From: Mactra quadrangularis
Lineage: Eukaryota > Mollusca > Bivalvia > Venerida > Mactridae
DNA: 64,000 nt
Direction: 5' to 3'
Assembly: GCA_025267735.1 (NCBI GenBank)
Contig: CM046303.1
Coordinates: 33,766,380 to 33,830,379, forward strand
In this document: positions 13,015-26,800 of the stretch, one piece after another
How positions within the stretch are numbered: position 1 is the stretch's first letter
Layout: each line of letters begins with the position of its first letter
Program-made: the position numbers and the translations under genes
Notes under the pieces: model-generated
Database searches by the model: none
Seen by the model: the letters and a program-made list of their open reading frames with translations, nothing else
What the model was told of the DNA's origin: nothing

Positions 13015-14718
13015 CTAGGGAGACCATATTTCGTCACCTTAAGGAAATGAATGAATACAATGTTTAATTAGTAATTTTTAACTGACTTTTTATTTGTAAA
13101 ATATGTAAATAAATCATAAAGCTATTATTCTATCAACTTTTCTAGGGTTTATTCTGTCAATTAACGTTAGTAAACACAATGTTATGGGGCTGGGTATAAA
13201 TGCAGACGACTGTTGTAGCAGGTCCTAAAGTCAACAATCATAGACCTCAAAAATTTGGACAAGAATAAATATTGACATCAATTTTATTGATGGGCGAAAT
13301 TACTCATCAATAACATTGTCAATACATCAATAATTATTTGAGCTCTCAAATGTTCATCAATATATTGATGGGGCATTCAATATCACCCACTAACGTTCAA
13401 TATTATAGTCAATATTCAGTATTGTCCATATTATTGACAATACTATTGTGTGTGGATGGGTGGCTTAAGGCCATTGTAAAATTTGACAAAAATAATGGTC
13501 TAAGCCAAAATACAATTAGACCAATCAAACTACAATGTACTTGGATTTTTTCCACAAATTTAGAATAATAAATAATGCTGAAGAAATAAGTATTATAAAT
13601 GTACACAACCTGATATAGTGAGAACATTATAATATCAAATCAATATCTTCTCTCTGTGTGTCTATGTTACTAAGGCAACCTCAAAATGACAGTTCCTCTT
13701 CAAAAATAAAGGCAAGTATATATGTAATATAGTGCGTAAATAATTATCTACAAACATCCCAACGAAAATCAGTACCACACCTATTCTACACTTTTGCATG
13801 TACTATTCAAAATGCTTATACTCTGATATCGGTATTTAATGTAATGTGTATTCTTGCATAAAGGTCAGATCAGGGTCAAACTTTAAGCACAATACAACAC
13901 CAGAGCACTTTAAAATTTAAGTAATCACAACTACAGTACACAACCCAATATACCTTACACAATAAACAGACTTCTATCATTTCAAACAGCAAACAAATTC
14001 CCCAAAAAATCAAACATATGTATACTAAAGAGATTCTATCAATAAACAAACATTATAGATACAGTAAAGTTCAAAAATTAGAACCATTAGAATTGATAGT
14101 CAAATAATGGATTAGTTTAATATAGCCACCTTTTTTAAGTCAAAATTAATCATTCAGTTGCCATAACTCCAAGATTTTGCAATGACCATGATGATTTTAT
14201 AGTAGACCTTTACTGTCATGATGAAATGTGACAGTCCTCTTAATTAGGGACTTTAGTCATTCATCTTTCCCTGATAAAATATGAAGCAATCAAATTAGTA
14301 AGTAGGTCCTTACAGTTGGAATCCTCAGATTGTATCTTTGAATTACTATGTAAGGATAAGAAAATATATTTCATCTGATCTTGTTTTCATAATTCCAAAT
14401 AACATATAAAATTTTAATATATTTGTATATAACTGAATCTGGAATAGACTATCAAGCATTAATATAAATACATGTGGCCTCATTTTTATTGATTCAAAAT
14501 CTTTAGTTGCCCATTAAAATGTGGTCGTCAATGGCAACTAGATAAGTGGTGCATAAAATTACACGCCAACATTCAAATTAAATCTGACATTCAGCAGTTA
14601 TTCATTATATAAATCATGTCAAAAAATAAATACCAATACATGTGTTGGGTATTAAAGGATTTTATTCCATACAAAACCAGAAATAAAACTTAAACAATCA
14701 ATCAGATTTGAGCACTAG
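13015..14718. other. Intergenic, no gene seen
   Basis: AT-rich sequence between the palindrome and the stop codon of the phosphoesterase gene. 13280-13440 is rich in ATCAATA/TATTGAT words that can fold on themselves. No frame with codon bias or splice structure was found. The 3' UTR of the minus-strand gene should lie at the right edge; no clear poly(A) signal position could be fixed. Confidence 0.4.
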
Positions 14719-14852
14719 TCATCTAAGTTTACATAGACCAAAGTTCATGGTATAGGATATAATGGCTATAACTATAAATATAAGATATCCTAATAACATA
14801 GTATATCTTCTAGGTGACCATAGAATTGTAAACTGTATTGTACCATCTGTAC
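14719..14852 (-). CDS. MPPE1: Phosphoesterase gene, exon 8 (last)
   Basis: Acceptor TTCCAG precedes 14852. The exon completes G310 and encodes a short lumenal segment, a ~22-residue hydrophobic membrane segment and a short tail ending in CKLR before TGA at 14721-14719. It lies beside a local tandem repeat array. Confidence 0.85.
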
Positions 14853-17800
14853 CTGGAATAAACATAGAAAGTAGTTATTTTATATTGTAAGGGAAATAAT
14901 TCAAGTATCTATAATTTTATACATTCAGAACATCTCGACCTTTCATGAATGAATTAGGATTGGAGAGGGTCTATCCTGGCGGCTTGGGTTTTTACTACCT
15001 ATGGGAGGCAAAGCACAGGCACAGCATGCAATGGATATGCAAAATAGTTCTTGTAGTATACACACAGATCTTTGTCAAAACATATTTCTATGTTATACAT
15101 GTATATTGAACCAAATATTGTACAGCGATATCATTGAACTGTGTTATTTCAAATTTACGGACTAAAAACGAAACATCACTCATCGCCTAAACGATCATGT
15201 ATTTGTTTACTTCAACACCAGTAGTTTCAAAATGGTGCCTAAATATGTTAGAGGTTATTTGTAGTGAATGACTGAGGAGTTCCGAATGTAATTTTATAAT
15301 GTAAGAGGGGCAATCTAAGTATTAATCATATCATGTACAGAAGTTAATTAGAGTATTTACTTTCAATTATATGAGACATTCCAATTATTTATTTTATATT
15401 GTAAGGTTTATAATTCAAGTGTATATTTTATAATGTAAGGGAGACAATCAAAGTTTCTATAATTTTATAATGTGAAGGGGGAAATCCTGGTATTTATTTT
15501 AAAGACACAACTTATAAATCTTGGACATCAAAAGAAAATTGTAGTATATTGGTTACATCATAATGGAGGTGAAAATTTCAAGTATTACATGTTTCATGAC
15601 TTTTTCGTGTTTGCTAGCAAGTGAAATAAATTGAGGCCCATACATAATTATTGATAACGTTACTAGTACTGTATCTATGAATATCTCTGAAAAAATTGAG
15701 TAAGTTAATTGTTTTTGCGGCGCCTGGATCCAAACATATTTTAACACTTTTTTTTAAACAATGGATAAAAGATTAATTTAGAAGACGCAATTTAATTGAG
15801 CAGACGACAGTTTTCTTTGTACCTGGTCAACAATTAGAGATATGTAATACATAGGGAAATATTATTCTATTCACAATTCCATCTAAATTTGTCAATTAAT
15901 TTCAACAAAAATTTCAACAAAAAATTCACAGAAGTATTGTCACCAAGTGCCTTAGGGTACCAAATCCTCTTTATCGTCCATTAAGGGTCACATATGGCTT
16001 GTCGTTTGTGTCGGCAGGATTTGATCATTTCAGTTGTATCTAGGTTATAACTTTAACTAAAACAGCAAAAAATGTAGTCAGTTAGGGACATGTAAGATTT
16101 TTGCCGTTCAATACAAAGATCCATTTATATAAACGCTACACTAGGTTCATGCACTCATTGCAGGGCCTCAATTATTATATCCATTCTACGTGATTCACTG
16201 AAATTCTACCATTGTATCTAGCCACGAAAAAGCATGCAATACATGTGTCAAAATTTATGATAAGTTGTGTCTTTAAAATGTAAGGGGGGGCAATCTTAAG
16301 TATTTATTCTATAATGTAATGAATATGACAAAAGGCAAACTGTACCAGGACTATATACATTAGAGAGATAACTAAATCATTTATTTTATAATGTAAGAAA
16401 CATGATCAATATATTTAGTATATATTTGTGAGGTAAGGGAGATAATCCAAGTATGTATTATATAATGTAAGGGAAAAAATCTAAATATTTATTATATAAT
16501 GTAACAGAGATAATGAAATTATTTTTTTCATATTGTACGGAATATGACCAAAGGAAAATTGTACCTGGACTTAATACAGTTAGTATATATTTTCTAAGGT
16601 AAGGGAGATAATTTAAGTAAACAAAGTAAAGAAAATAAATCAATGATTAACTCCCTGCAGTGGTTACACTCCAAGTAACCAAGACTATGGTTATATATAT
16701 AAAGTACATTTTACAATTTTGAATGTACAAAAAGACATAGAGCATATTAAATTTGTTTATTTCGGTGTAAGATAGATTTTTATTTTATGAGTGAGCTAAG
16801 GATGCAATACTTTTAGGAGTAGCGTAATAACAAGTGAAAATAAAATATCATTAGCTCACGAGTGAAATAAATAGATTGTACACCAAATTAAACAAATTTT
16901 CTGTATATCATATGCTTCTAACTGCTTTTTGTAAATTAAGTTAAAGTATGATATGTCATCAGAACAGCGCATCCAAACAGTGAAAATAACAAATTTATTT
17001 TCATTGTTTCAAAACTGTAGAATATTGATTTTTATTTCACCGATTAATCCCGGTACTTGACAGGGGAGCATAAAATAATAAGTACTTAACTTACCTATAA
17101 TGACTACAGGATAACCAATATCAACAACCCCCATTCTATAACTACATGTCGGGGCAGCTATTTCTATAACAGAATGTGGATCTTTTATATCTAATATATG
17201 ATAACTATCAATATATGATATATCTTGTCTATTTACTGTCCAACTATACTCATCATCAATCAAACAATCATGACATGTAAATACTTGAGCCTAAAATAAA
17301 CACAAGAAATGTAATGTGGAAACAACATTAAAGGTGGATTTAAAATCTTTAATGCAAAAATTACAAAGGGAAATAATCCATAATGAAGCCAGGTAGAGTT
17401 GTGGTTACTGTCTAATTCTGTTCATCACATGGTGTGTTATCATTGTATGAAGTTTTATGAAGATCTGACAATAAATGGCAGAAATATATGCTAAACTGAA
17501 AACTTTAACGCAATTGTTAACGACACTGGACGCCCGACCGCCAAATTTTTTCGTTGAAAAATCTGGCTAAAATAGATACAAAAACTAACAAGGGAGCTAA
17601 CTCGAATAGGTACAGGTGAACCATTCTTATAGCTGGGTTTAACATTGTAGCAACACATTGTATAGGTCATATTTTGAGGTGTTGGTCAACCTATGCATTG
17701 TTCATAAAATGGAAATGTCTGGATTTCACTGTTAACAAGTTCAACTAGGTGCATACTTTCGTCAGTGACTGAACAACTGCCCATCATGATTTAGAATCAG

Positions 17801-20800
17801 TGGTAGGAGAGCGAAATGTCTTAGAAAATGTTTCATGAGCAAACTCAATGAAAGTTTGCCCTGCCAAGGATAAGAACTGATAACACCTTGATCAGAAGAC
17901 TTGTGTGCAACTAACTTAGCTAGCAGGGCTGCACCTGTGTTTCAATCAGTGAGCTAAAAATTCATTTGCATAAATATCATAGTGGTAATTCCAAACTGAT
18001 CTTATGTAAAATTGCAGTTTTTGCCCTTTTTCTCTGCCCAAGAGTTGCCATGGGAATAACTTGGTCAAGTTGCATATCTGTCAGTCAATAAGAAATGACA
18101 CAAAGCACTAAATTGACTTAAGGTGAAAAATGGCCAAAACTGCCCATGTTACAACCAGTAAAGGGTTAATCAAACATGAATTTACCTTATGCCAATGAGC
18201 TGATAAAATGATCTTGGGTTTGAGTCTTTTAGTGATCTGAAATATACACATACATGTTTATAAATGTATTTTAATAAATAGATTTCAATAAAATTATTTA
18301 AAATGAATTGTTAGAACTAATATCAATGAAAAGTGGCAATAAAACTAATATTGGCATTTCCTGGATCATTTAGATGTATAGTCCGACAATATTAACCTGA
18401 ACTTGACCTTTATGCAAGAATATATTAAACTCAGTATTTACTGTCTATTTTTTGTCTTTGTTTGTATCGGAAGCTTTTGGCAAAATACATGTACTAAACA
18501 ATAAAGTTTTGTTTTCATACGAATATAAACTTTAAAACTAAGCCACAAAAGTGGGGACTTGCGTTTTTTCCCTATTAACGAATAAGTCAAACATAAAAAG
18601 TGCAGTAACAAGCTATGTCTAGAAAATTGATTTATAGTCAAATGGGTTCTTATAAACACTTGTATTACCGTATACACACATACGGAGACTCACGATTTAA
18701 TGTAAGTGAAGTGTGTAATCATTATAATTAGGTAGTTCAAGCTCAGGGTAATATTGTCAAACTATAAAAAGGGGAGAAAATAAATTTCGATAAAAATACA
18801 TGTTTTATATTAGGTACATGTGCATGTCCTCTTGTCTGCCCTTTTTAAGAAAATTCTAGAACAACAACATACATAATTATAAACCACAGTCTACAATCCT
18901 GTTGCCTGGGACAACCACTTTTTAGATCGGGCAACCAATAATTTCTTTTGACCAACCAAAATTCTGCTAATGAGAAGTAGTGTAATGATCTGTTTGGACA
19001 ACGACTTTTATATCCTAATTTTGAAAAGTTGAACCATGTAGTATAACTTACAGGATAAGAGAAATGTTTAGGTCCTAACATAACTGTCTGATGGTTGACT
19101 AGAACTGTATACTGTGATGTTCTTTTATGTTTTAATATCTCAGCATTCTCTACTTTATCTTCTGTTAAGGCATATGTAAGAAGATCAAGCTGAAAATATA
19201 CATAAACTGTGAGTATTGGGCATATGTCCAGAATACTACAATGTAGGGCTCTACACCGGTATACGATACATATCGAATACCGGTATTGTAGGTTTGATAG
19301 ATATATCGGATCGAACATTTCCATATAAAACAAAAAATCGATCAATGACGGTCATAAAAATAAAATCCATGGCCTGCAAAACAGTGGATATTTTGTATCC
19401 CCAAATCAACATTCTACTGCTTCCAATTCGGTATGTAATACTATGTGGACAAACAATCTCATAATAATTAATATGACATTCCTATAAGCAAACGTCTTAC
19501 ACCAGATAAGTCATGTTATGTCCTTTTTCAATCAAAGGGAAGTAACTGTTGTGGTTAGAATATCAATTATATGTACTTTCGTATTCAATTAGTCTGGGAA
19601 CTAACGATCAGTATTTAAAATACAGATCACTTTTTTTGGAGCCAGAAGTCTCTCGGATTTGTTTGGGTAGATCCAGAAATGTAAAGAGAACTTGATTGTA
19701 CAGAAGCAATATGTCATGTAAATTGTAAAAGTTCTAAAAGAGGATGCTTTTCCTTTTGCAAATCTTTGTTTAATGTCATGTAAATATGAATTACTGGAAA
19801 TAAATCTAACTAAAACCAAACATCAACAAAATTATTTCACTTATGTAAAAACTGCACACAAGTCAAAACTATCGATAATCAAACGCACTCAATCAATGTT
19901 GATGTTAATACACCGAATAATCGTGTCACAAAAATGCGTCTGCAACATTTAATTTGTACAAGAATAATCCACCTCTGAAAAATAAAGCTTGGGGTTATTA
20001 AATTGTAAAATCAATGGACGGATCAGAATGTACAACATGCTGCACAATTGTTGTAAGCAAAGAAGGCAATACAACAAACTTGGCAGTGCATGTCACTCTG
20101 TCAGCAGAAAGATCATGTTTAGACACAGACTCACTCATTCTCATACCCAGAGGTTATAAAGATTCTCGAGTTAGGTCGAAAAGATAATCTATGGGTACGA
20201 CAATGAGACTCACTAGATGCAATCATATTTTTTTTAATGCAAACGTCAAAGACTTCAACATTTAAAACATCAATAAGGCAGTGGATTTAGTGGTATTGTG
20301 TTACAACGCTAAATAAATGAATAAAAAATGGTATGGTGTTACAACCCTAAATAAATGAATAAGAGAGTTAAAAACCAAATTTCAAAACCAGTGGTGCTTA
20401 AGTAGGTAGGAAAAATATTTTATTTTTTTTAAGAATTATGCCTTCATTAGGTAGATCCGGCAAAACAACTTGTTAGTTCATGTATATATATAAATTACAT
20501 TTATCTAATATTCTATGATTTCAACATGTACCTAAAGCAGAATTACAAGTGTTAAGAAACTACCGGAAAATAATACTTTAATCGGCATTGACCAATAAAA
20601 AATACACCACATATATTTTTCAAATAAAATATTTTGAGTCGGCGGCTATTTCGTGTCAGTCCATGAAAGGCAAACAAACCTAATTTTAATTTAGGCCTGA
20701 TCATTTTTTCTCAAAATTTCATATGTCTAAGAACTTTTAGACAGCACAGTATGTAGAACAAAAATAAATAAGTAAGTCACATACAGAAATGAAATGTAAA

Positions 20801-23800
20801 CAGAATGATAAGGACTAGTGTTTACATGTCAATATGGATGAAAACACAGGCTCCCGGCACGGTCCCTAATCAAAAACACATATACACTGAACAAAAGTTA
20901 TAACCGATCACTTTTCAAATTTTGATTATTTTATAATGGGCCAATGGATCCTTATTAAATTTTGCAGAGGTGATTTTTGTGTCATTTTCTACCGATTTGT
21001 GGAAAAAAAATAATTTGATAGGGTCCAATGCATTCAATCGGCACACAGGGTGTGGTTTACACATTTTGACACGAAATGTTTGTGCAGAAAGTGGTGAGTA
21101 TCAAATTTCACTTCGCATGAACCCTTGTTAACTTTATAAGTGAAAAAACATAAAACATCGCACGAATGTCGATGCATGATCGTGGCGTAGCCAATGGAAT
21201 GTTGAATGCTGGGGTCTCTATCAAACAGGTGAGTGGCTGTTCATAGAAACATCTTTAAAAAATATCGATAAAGTATTGTTAAAATAGAAAAATTGCTATA
21301 ATTTTATTATTCTCAATGTGTTCATCCCTATTTCAAGTTGCATGACACTGTAATCGGGTCTTTTCGGAGATCGCGACTTTGGACGATGTAGCAAGGGATG
21401 GGAATCGTTTCTAACTGACGCCGAAGACCAAGAACAAAGGTTACAACTCGCCGACAGGATCGACATTCGTGCAATGTTTTATGTTTTTTCACTTGTAAAG
21501 TTAACAAGGATTCATGCAAAGTGAAATTTAATACTCACCACTCTCTACACTACATTTTGTGTCAAAATGTGTAAACTGCACCCTATGTGCCGATTGAGTG
21601 CATCGGACCGTATCAAATTATTTTTTTCCACAAATCGGTAGAAAATGACACAAAAATCACCTCTGCAAAATTTAATAAGGATCCATTGGCCCGTTGTGAA
21701 ATAATCAAAATTTGAAAAGTGATCGGTTATAACTTTTGTTCAGTGTATACATATTAATATAACGTATATTACTAAAATATGGTAGTTTTTAACCAATTTC
21801 CCTTAGAGGCCAGTGTCTGCATTATAAATTTATTTATTTCAATTATTTAATAATACACGTGTAGCTAAAGATTAATGCAAAAGATGTTGGTGTCATTTGA
21901 AAGAGCAAAGCCTCCGCTTTGCGCGCATGTATTATTCTGTGAAATAAAATTATTAATGATGGAGAAACTGGCCTCTGATTGAACTGGGTGCAAAACTACT
22001 TTTTTTAGTAATACACCTTACATGTACTTTTGATTCGGGACCGTGCCGGTTGCCTGTGGATGGAAATAGTAGTTTTTGAAAATGCTAAAACCTACATTCA
22101 AATGCTGAAATAGACAAGATTTCATATAAATTACATAGAGTATTTTTTTCACAAAATACTGAAATCAGTATTAATACTGAAACTCTCACCATTGTGTATT
22201 GAAGTAATTGCATTTTATATTCAATGACTTTACAGCAATTAACCCTGGTCATCAGGTTTCTGGTACCAATCCACCTGTAAAGCATTCTATAAATAGACGG
22301 TGAAGATATCACCTCTATACTAAGACGCGCAACCGTCCCAAAATTCGGCGTTTGGTACGCAACAGAATAAAGTGCGGTGCATGAAGACAAAATCGTTGGA
22401 TTTTTTCGTTTTTTGACAAACTCGTTGTTGAAATGTAAAATAAATGATCACTCATAGCTACAGGAATATAAATCTATATATACAAAGTACTTTTAAACCT
22501 CTGTAGGTATAGGTGCATAGTTAAACCGTGTAACCTAGTTTCGATTTCAAATTACTGTGTAAAGAATGACAGATGTAAACACGTTATGATGAAGGTTTAA
22601 CTACCGGTATAAAAGTTTAATTTAATGAGGTTAGTTGGTTGGATAGTCAAATTTTATTGAGTAGACACAAAATTCATACTCTTTTTGTTCAGTACACTTA
22701 AGGGGGGAATTGATAGAATGTAAACATTGCCACGTGTTTTCAGGTAAATAAACAGTTTTTCCCGTGATGCGCAGCGTCTCCGTACAGAGGTCAGTCAGAC
22801 CGTTTGTGTACAGAATGCCTGTAAAGAGCAGGGGCCTAATGGAATTATACAATCCTTACTGATACCCATTCACATCTAGGTGGCCTGAAGCAATCACAGG
22901 TTACTTTTTTGCTCGAGATATATGTTTGTTTTTTTTGGTTGTGTTTAACTGCGAAGCAGAATACAAAACTACAGAAATTGCTAATTTTTTATACTGGAAA
23001 AATAAACTTAACACATGACCAACATACCTTGACATAGTCAATAAAACTATACTTGATTAATTCTATAATATCACCAAAATGTCTAGTAAATCTTTGTACT
23101 TTTCTTTCTGTCACAAAGTCACTTCTCTCCCCACCAATATCATTATCACCAGGAATGTAAATAGTCTGTAATACAAGTATCATTATATTAATTAGGCCAC
23201 AACAAGTTGATCATGTGCTCTATGGATTTTTCTGGGGGGAAATTGGGCGAGCGAGCAAAGAATTTTTTTTAAATCTTAATTCAGTAGCTTTATATAGCGG
23301 TTTGACCAAATTTTGATGAGTGCGATGAAAAAAGATTTTTTTTTTTGTAAAAACCATCGAAATTAAGGTGCGAGTGAATCCATAGAACAAATGATCAACT
23401 TGTTGTGGCCTTAATTAGATGTATAATAAAATTTTAATGATTGAAAAATCGTAATACCGTAAAAATTAAGAGTTCAGGCTAGAATGTTGAATGGTAACCT
23501 TGGCATTATTTTGTTCAACAGTTGTTAATTCTCAAGAGATTTACACTAGTTGATTTGACAAGTCTGACTTTAAATGTTTGTGGGATTGCTGGCAGCAGAT
23601 GACAGAAAATAAGGAATTGATCAATTTGCAATTGATTGATTGATGCATTGCCCTATTCTATATAAAGCACTGCATGCACTGAGTTGATTAAATGTCAGGT
23701 GATAAAATATACACATAAATATTTATGTAAAAAACTACCATTACAGACTTAATAGCAGTTTTATTTAAAGTATATTTGATAATTAAAAAAGTCAATACAA

Positions 23801-26800
23801 ACCTTGGAATATTTAGTTTCTTGGAATGTATGATTAAATCTACTATATGTTTGAGCATATTCTTGGGTTGTTGCTTTGCTGCCTTCATCAAATAAATCTC
23901 CCATAAACAATACCACATCAGGTTGACTATAGGCATACACTCGTGTAAATGTTTTCCTTATATACCTGTAATAATGCAATAAGTAGACATATAGATTAAA
24001 CAAAGCAGTCATCACTTTTATTTTCTTCATAGGCTGATCCAGGGGGGGGGGAACCTGGCGTACACCCCCTCCAAATTGCCCAGGCAAAGGCTTTTCTAAC
24101 ATAAAATGTGTGATATTTATAGGAAAAATATGTAAATGTCAAAAAAATTGTGCACTCTACATGTGCTTAAGTTTCAAAACTAGGAATACAATGACAATTA
24201 TAATGTGCAATTATCAAAAAATTATTTTTTCTCATTTTTTGAAAGAATTTTGACATTATCCAACACTGTTAGAACTTAGAAAATTATATGATATATTTAG
24301 ATGCTTTTTATTGTACACCCTGGGAAAGGAGTGTTGAGGTTCTGAAAATGTGCCTGAAACCCTTAGAAATAACCAAAACAATGAATGCTTTCTTTTAACA
24401 AAGACAAAATAGCATAATTTTCTATTATAGATTGCAGTATTTTGGACTTAAAACCAAATAAAATTTCAAATTTTAGTAAGCAGTTTTACTTAGACTATTT
24501 AAATTCTCATTTTTGTTGAGCATTTAGATATTATCTTCAAATCCAAGACATCCACTTATCACATAATGACATATAATATACTTGATACATAAACAACAAT
24601 ATTTCAGTCTTTATATTAAAGTTTCACAAGCACTAGCCAAATTATTATGTTTTATAGAAATGTGACTAACACTGGCTCCAATATACATTTAACAGCTATT
24701 TTGGAAAGTATAAATTAGCCCAATCATTTACAACAAGCAATTTCTTATCACCAAAATCAATTGTCACGAGCCCTTAGCTTCAGACTAGAGGGTCATAGGG
24801 AATATTAGTATCAAAATATTAACCTGTCTATATCCCATCTTGCCAATGTTCCTACAGGAAATATAAATTCATCTTGATAACCTTGTATTTGTGGATCAGC
24901 CACCAGTAATAAAATCTGATATTGACCTCCTTTTCTGTAAAATAGAAATATAATCTATTGTTAATTTGATTAATGAGTATAAATTATTAAATACAAGCAT
25001 ACTGAATATATTCAAATGTATGAAGCTGAGAGTATAATTTTTCATGAGACTACACTTTTAGACCTGCAGTCTGCACCCAGCTACAAGTAACCTTTAATGA
25101 TTCAAAAAGCTCTGAAGTTTAAGTTAAAGGGGCAAAAACATAGCTTGCCAAAACTTTCAACTTAACTCTACCTTTTAACTATCAAGCACTTCTTACTTTC
25201 CTATATTCTTTAACATTTTCTTACTTAATCAATTCACTAGTATGCACCTGTAAGGTAATAGTCAAGGGTGACTGAGACAACATAAATGGGAATTTCCCGG
25301 GAGCAACCTGAATTCCTCTGCTATCTTCTCTAATGCTAATATCTAACAATTCCGATTGAAATGAGATCTCACACAGCTTCATTTGTCTGTAAGACGATAA
25401 GAATGTATGTTTCCTAGCAAAAAAGGCAATTTTATTTAAAGATGGCTTATGCGCATCCTATAACAAATTATCCCTGATTTGGTTTCATTTCCCACGTAAA
25501 GACAATATAAAAATGTAGCCGATCAAAGTCTATTGGTTGTCAACAGGCCACAGAAAGCCGAGTTACGAGCGACTGAAAATAGCGCATTTTGACTCCCTCT
25601 CCAATTGCCGACATTACCCGATGCTAAATATATGCATGTGACCTGTTTAATGAATTCACCAGAGGTCGCACGCGCAGGTCACGCGGTAAGCGAGATTTTC
25701 ATGACAGGTAAACAAAACAATGACGGAAGCGACGTTTACCTATCGATTCTTGATACTTTATGTAAGTAAAGCTATTTATTTATTTTGTGTTCGTGAAATT
25801 GCATTATGTTGACATTATTTGTTGTCTACAGATTAAAGAAAACTCAGTTTGGTTGTTTTTTATGCTAAAATGAGGCATGCAAAATCGAACAAGCGTATAC
25901 GGCATAATCGAAGATAATGACTCGCTTATGTCACTGTGTTGATTGTTGAATATAAGTTTGTTCTTTCGATTATGATGCCGTGACATATAGAAAGTTTTTA
26001 ACTGCCTACTAGATCTTGTACTCGAGTGATCATGTACATAGTTAAATCATGTTTGTTTATTTTCAAATCTTATTTGTGATGACGGTACAGGCGTAGGAGT
26101 ATTAGGTTATGCATAATTAATGTTTAGTCCCAACTACAGATGAGCACTTGGTGATGCCAAGTTAAAAATCAGCAGGACAAGTCTGTTACATTAACTGATC
26201 TGCCGGGCAAGTCAGCATTTAAGGACTTTGGACAAAATTTTGCATATAGTCATTTTTAAGAGTTTCATTTGCTGTTCTCTGACTGACTGCTATATATATT
26301 GGATCTACTATAACTAGACAATCTTTCACAGCTAAAAAAATTAAATGTAGGTATAACAACTTTCCATAGGTGGATCCAGGGGGAGGGTTTACACCCCTGA
26401 AATTTCCAAAATGTATCCGTCCATGAGTGTATTTTTTAGTGTAAGCCATTTTTAAATAGCAAGATGCAATTAATTTTCTCATACTTGCTTCACTCACCTT
26501 TGTGTTTAACGCAATGAAGATTTTTTTATCAATATGTTTTTTTATTCTGCAAACAGTGTATAATTTGGCTGTGGTTTAAAAGTTTGGAACCCCCTTAGAA
26601 AAATTTTTGGTCCCTTCTAGAAAATAATTCTGGACCCCTCCCTAGTTTCTTATAAAAAGAAAATTAAAAGATCAAAGTGAGTTCTGTTAAAATGTTTATT
26701 CCGTCAATAAATGAGAAAAATAGATGGTAAATATTGGGGCAGCCGAAAGCTATTGTGGGCAAGTTAATGTAAGGTTTATCGTGCCCCCCCCGGCCAATTT

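Noticed and set aside
15553..15747. 64-codon minus-strand frame in the TTAA element
   Set aside because: No transposase motif such as the DDD residues or a zinc-binding tail; too short to support.
18845..19345. 166-codon minus-strand frame
   Set aside because: It contains real exon 5 of the phosphoesterase gene (19189-19052) but reads into both introns; conserved residues stop exactly at the splice sites.
22085..22390. 101-codon minus-strand frame
   Set aside because: No family motif; it lies in an intron next to transposon remnants and shows no coding bias that I can see.
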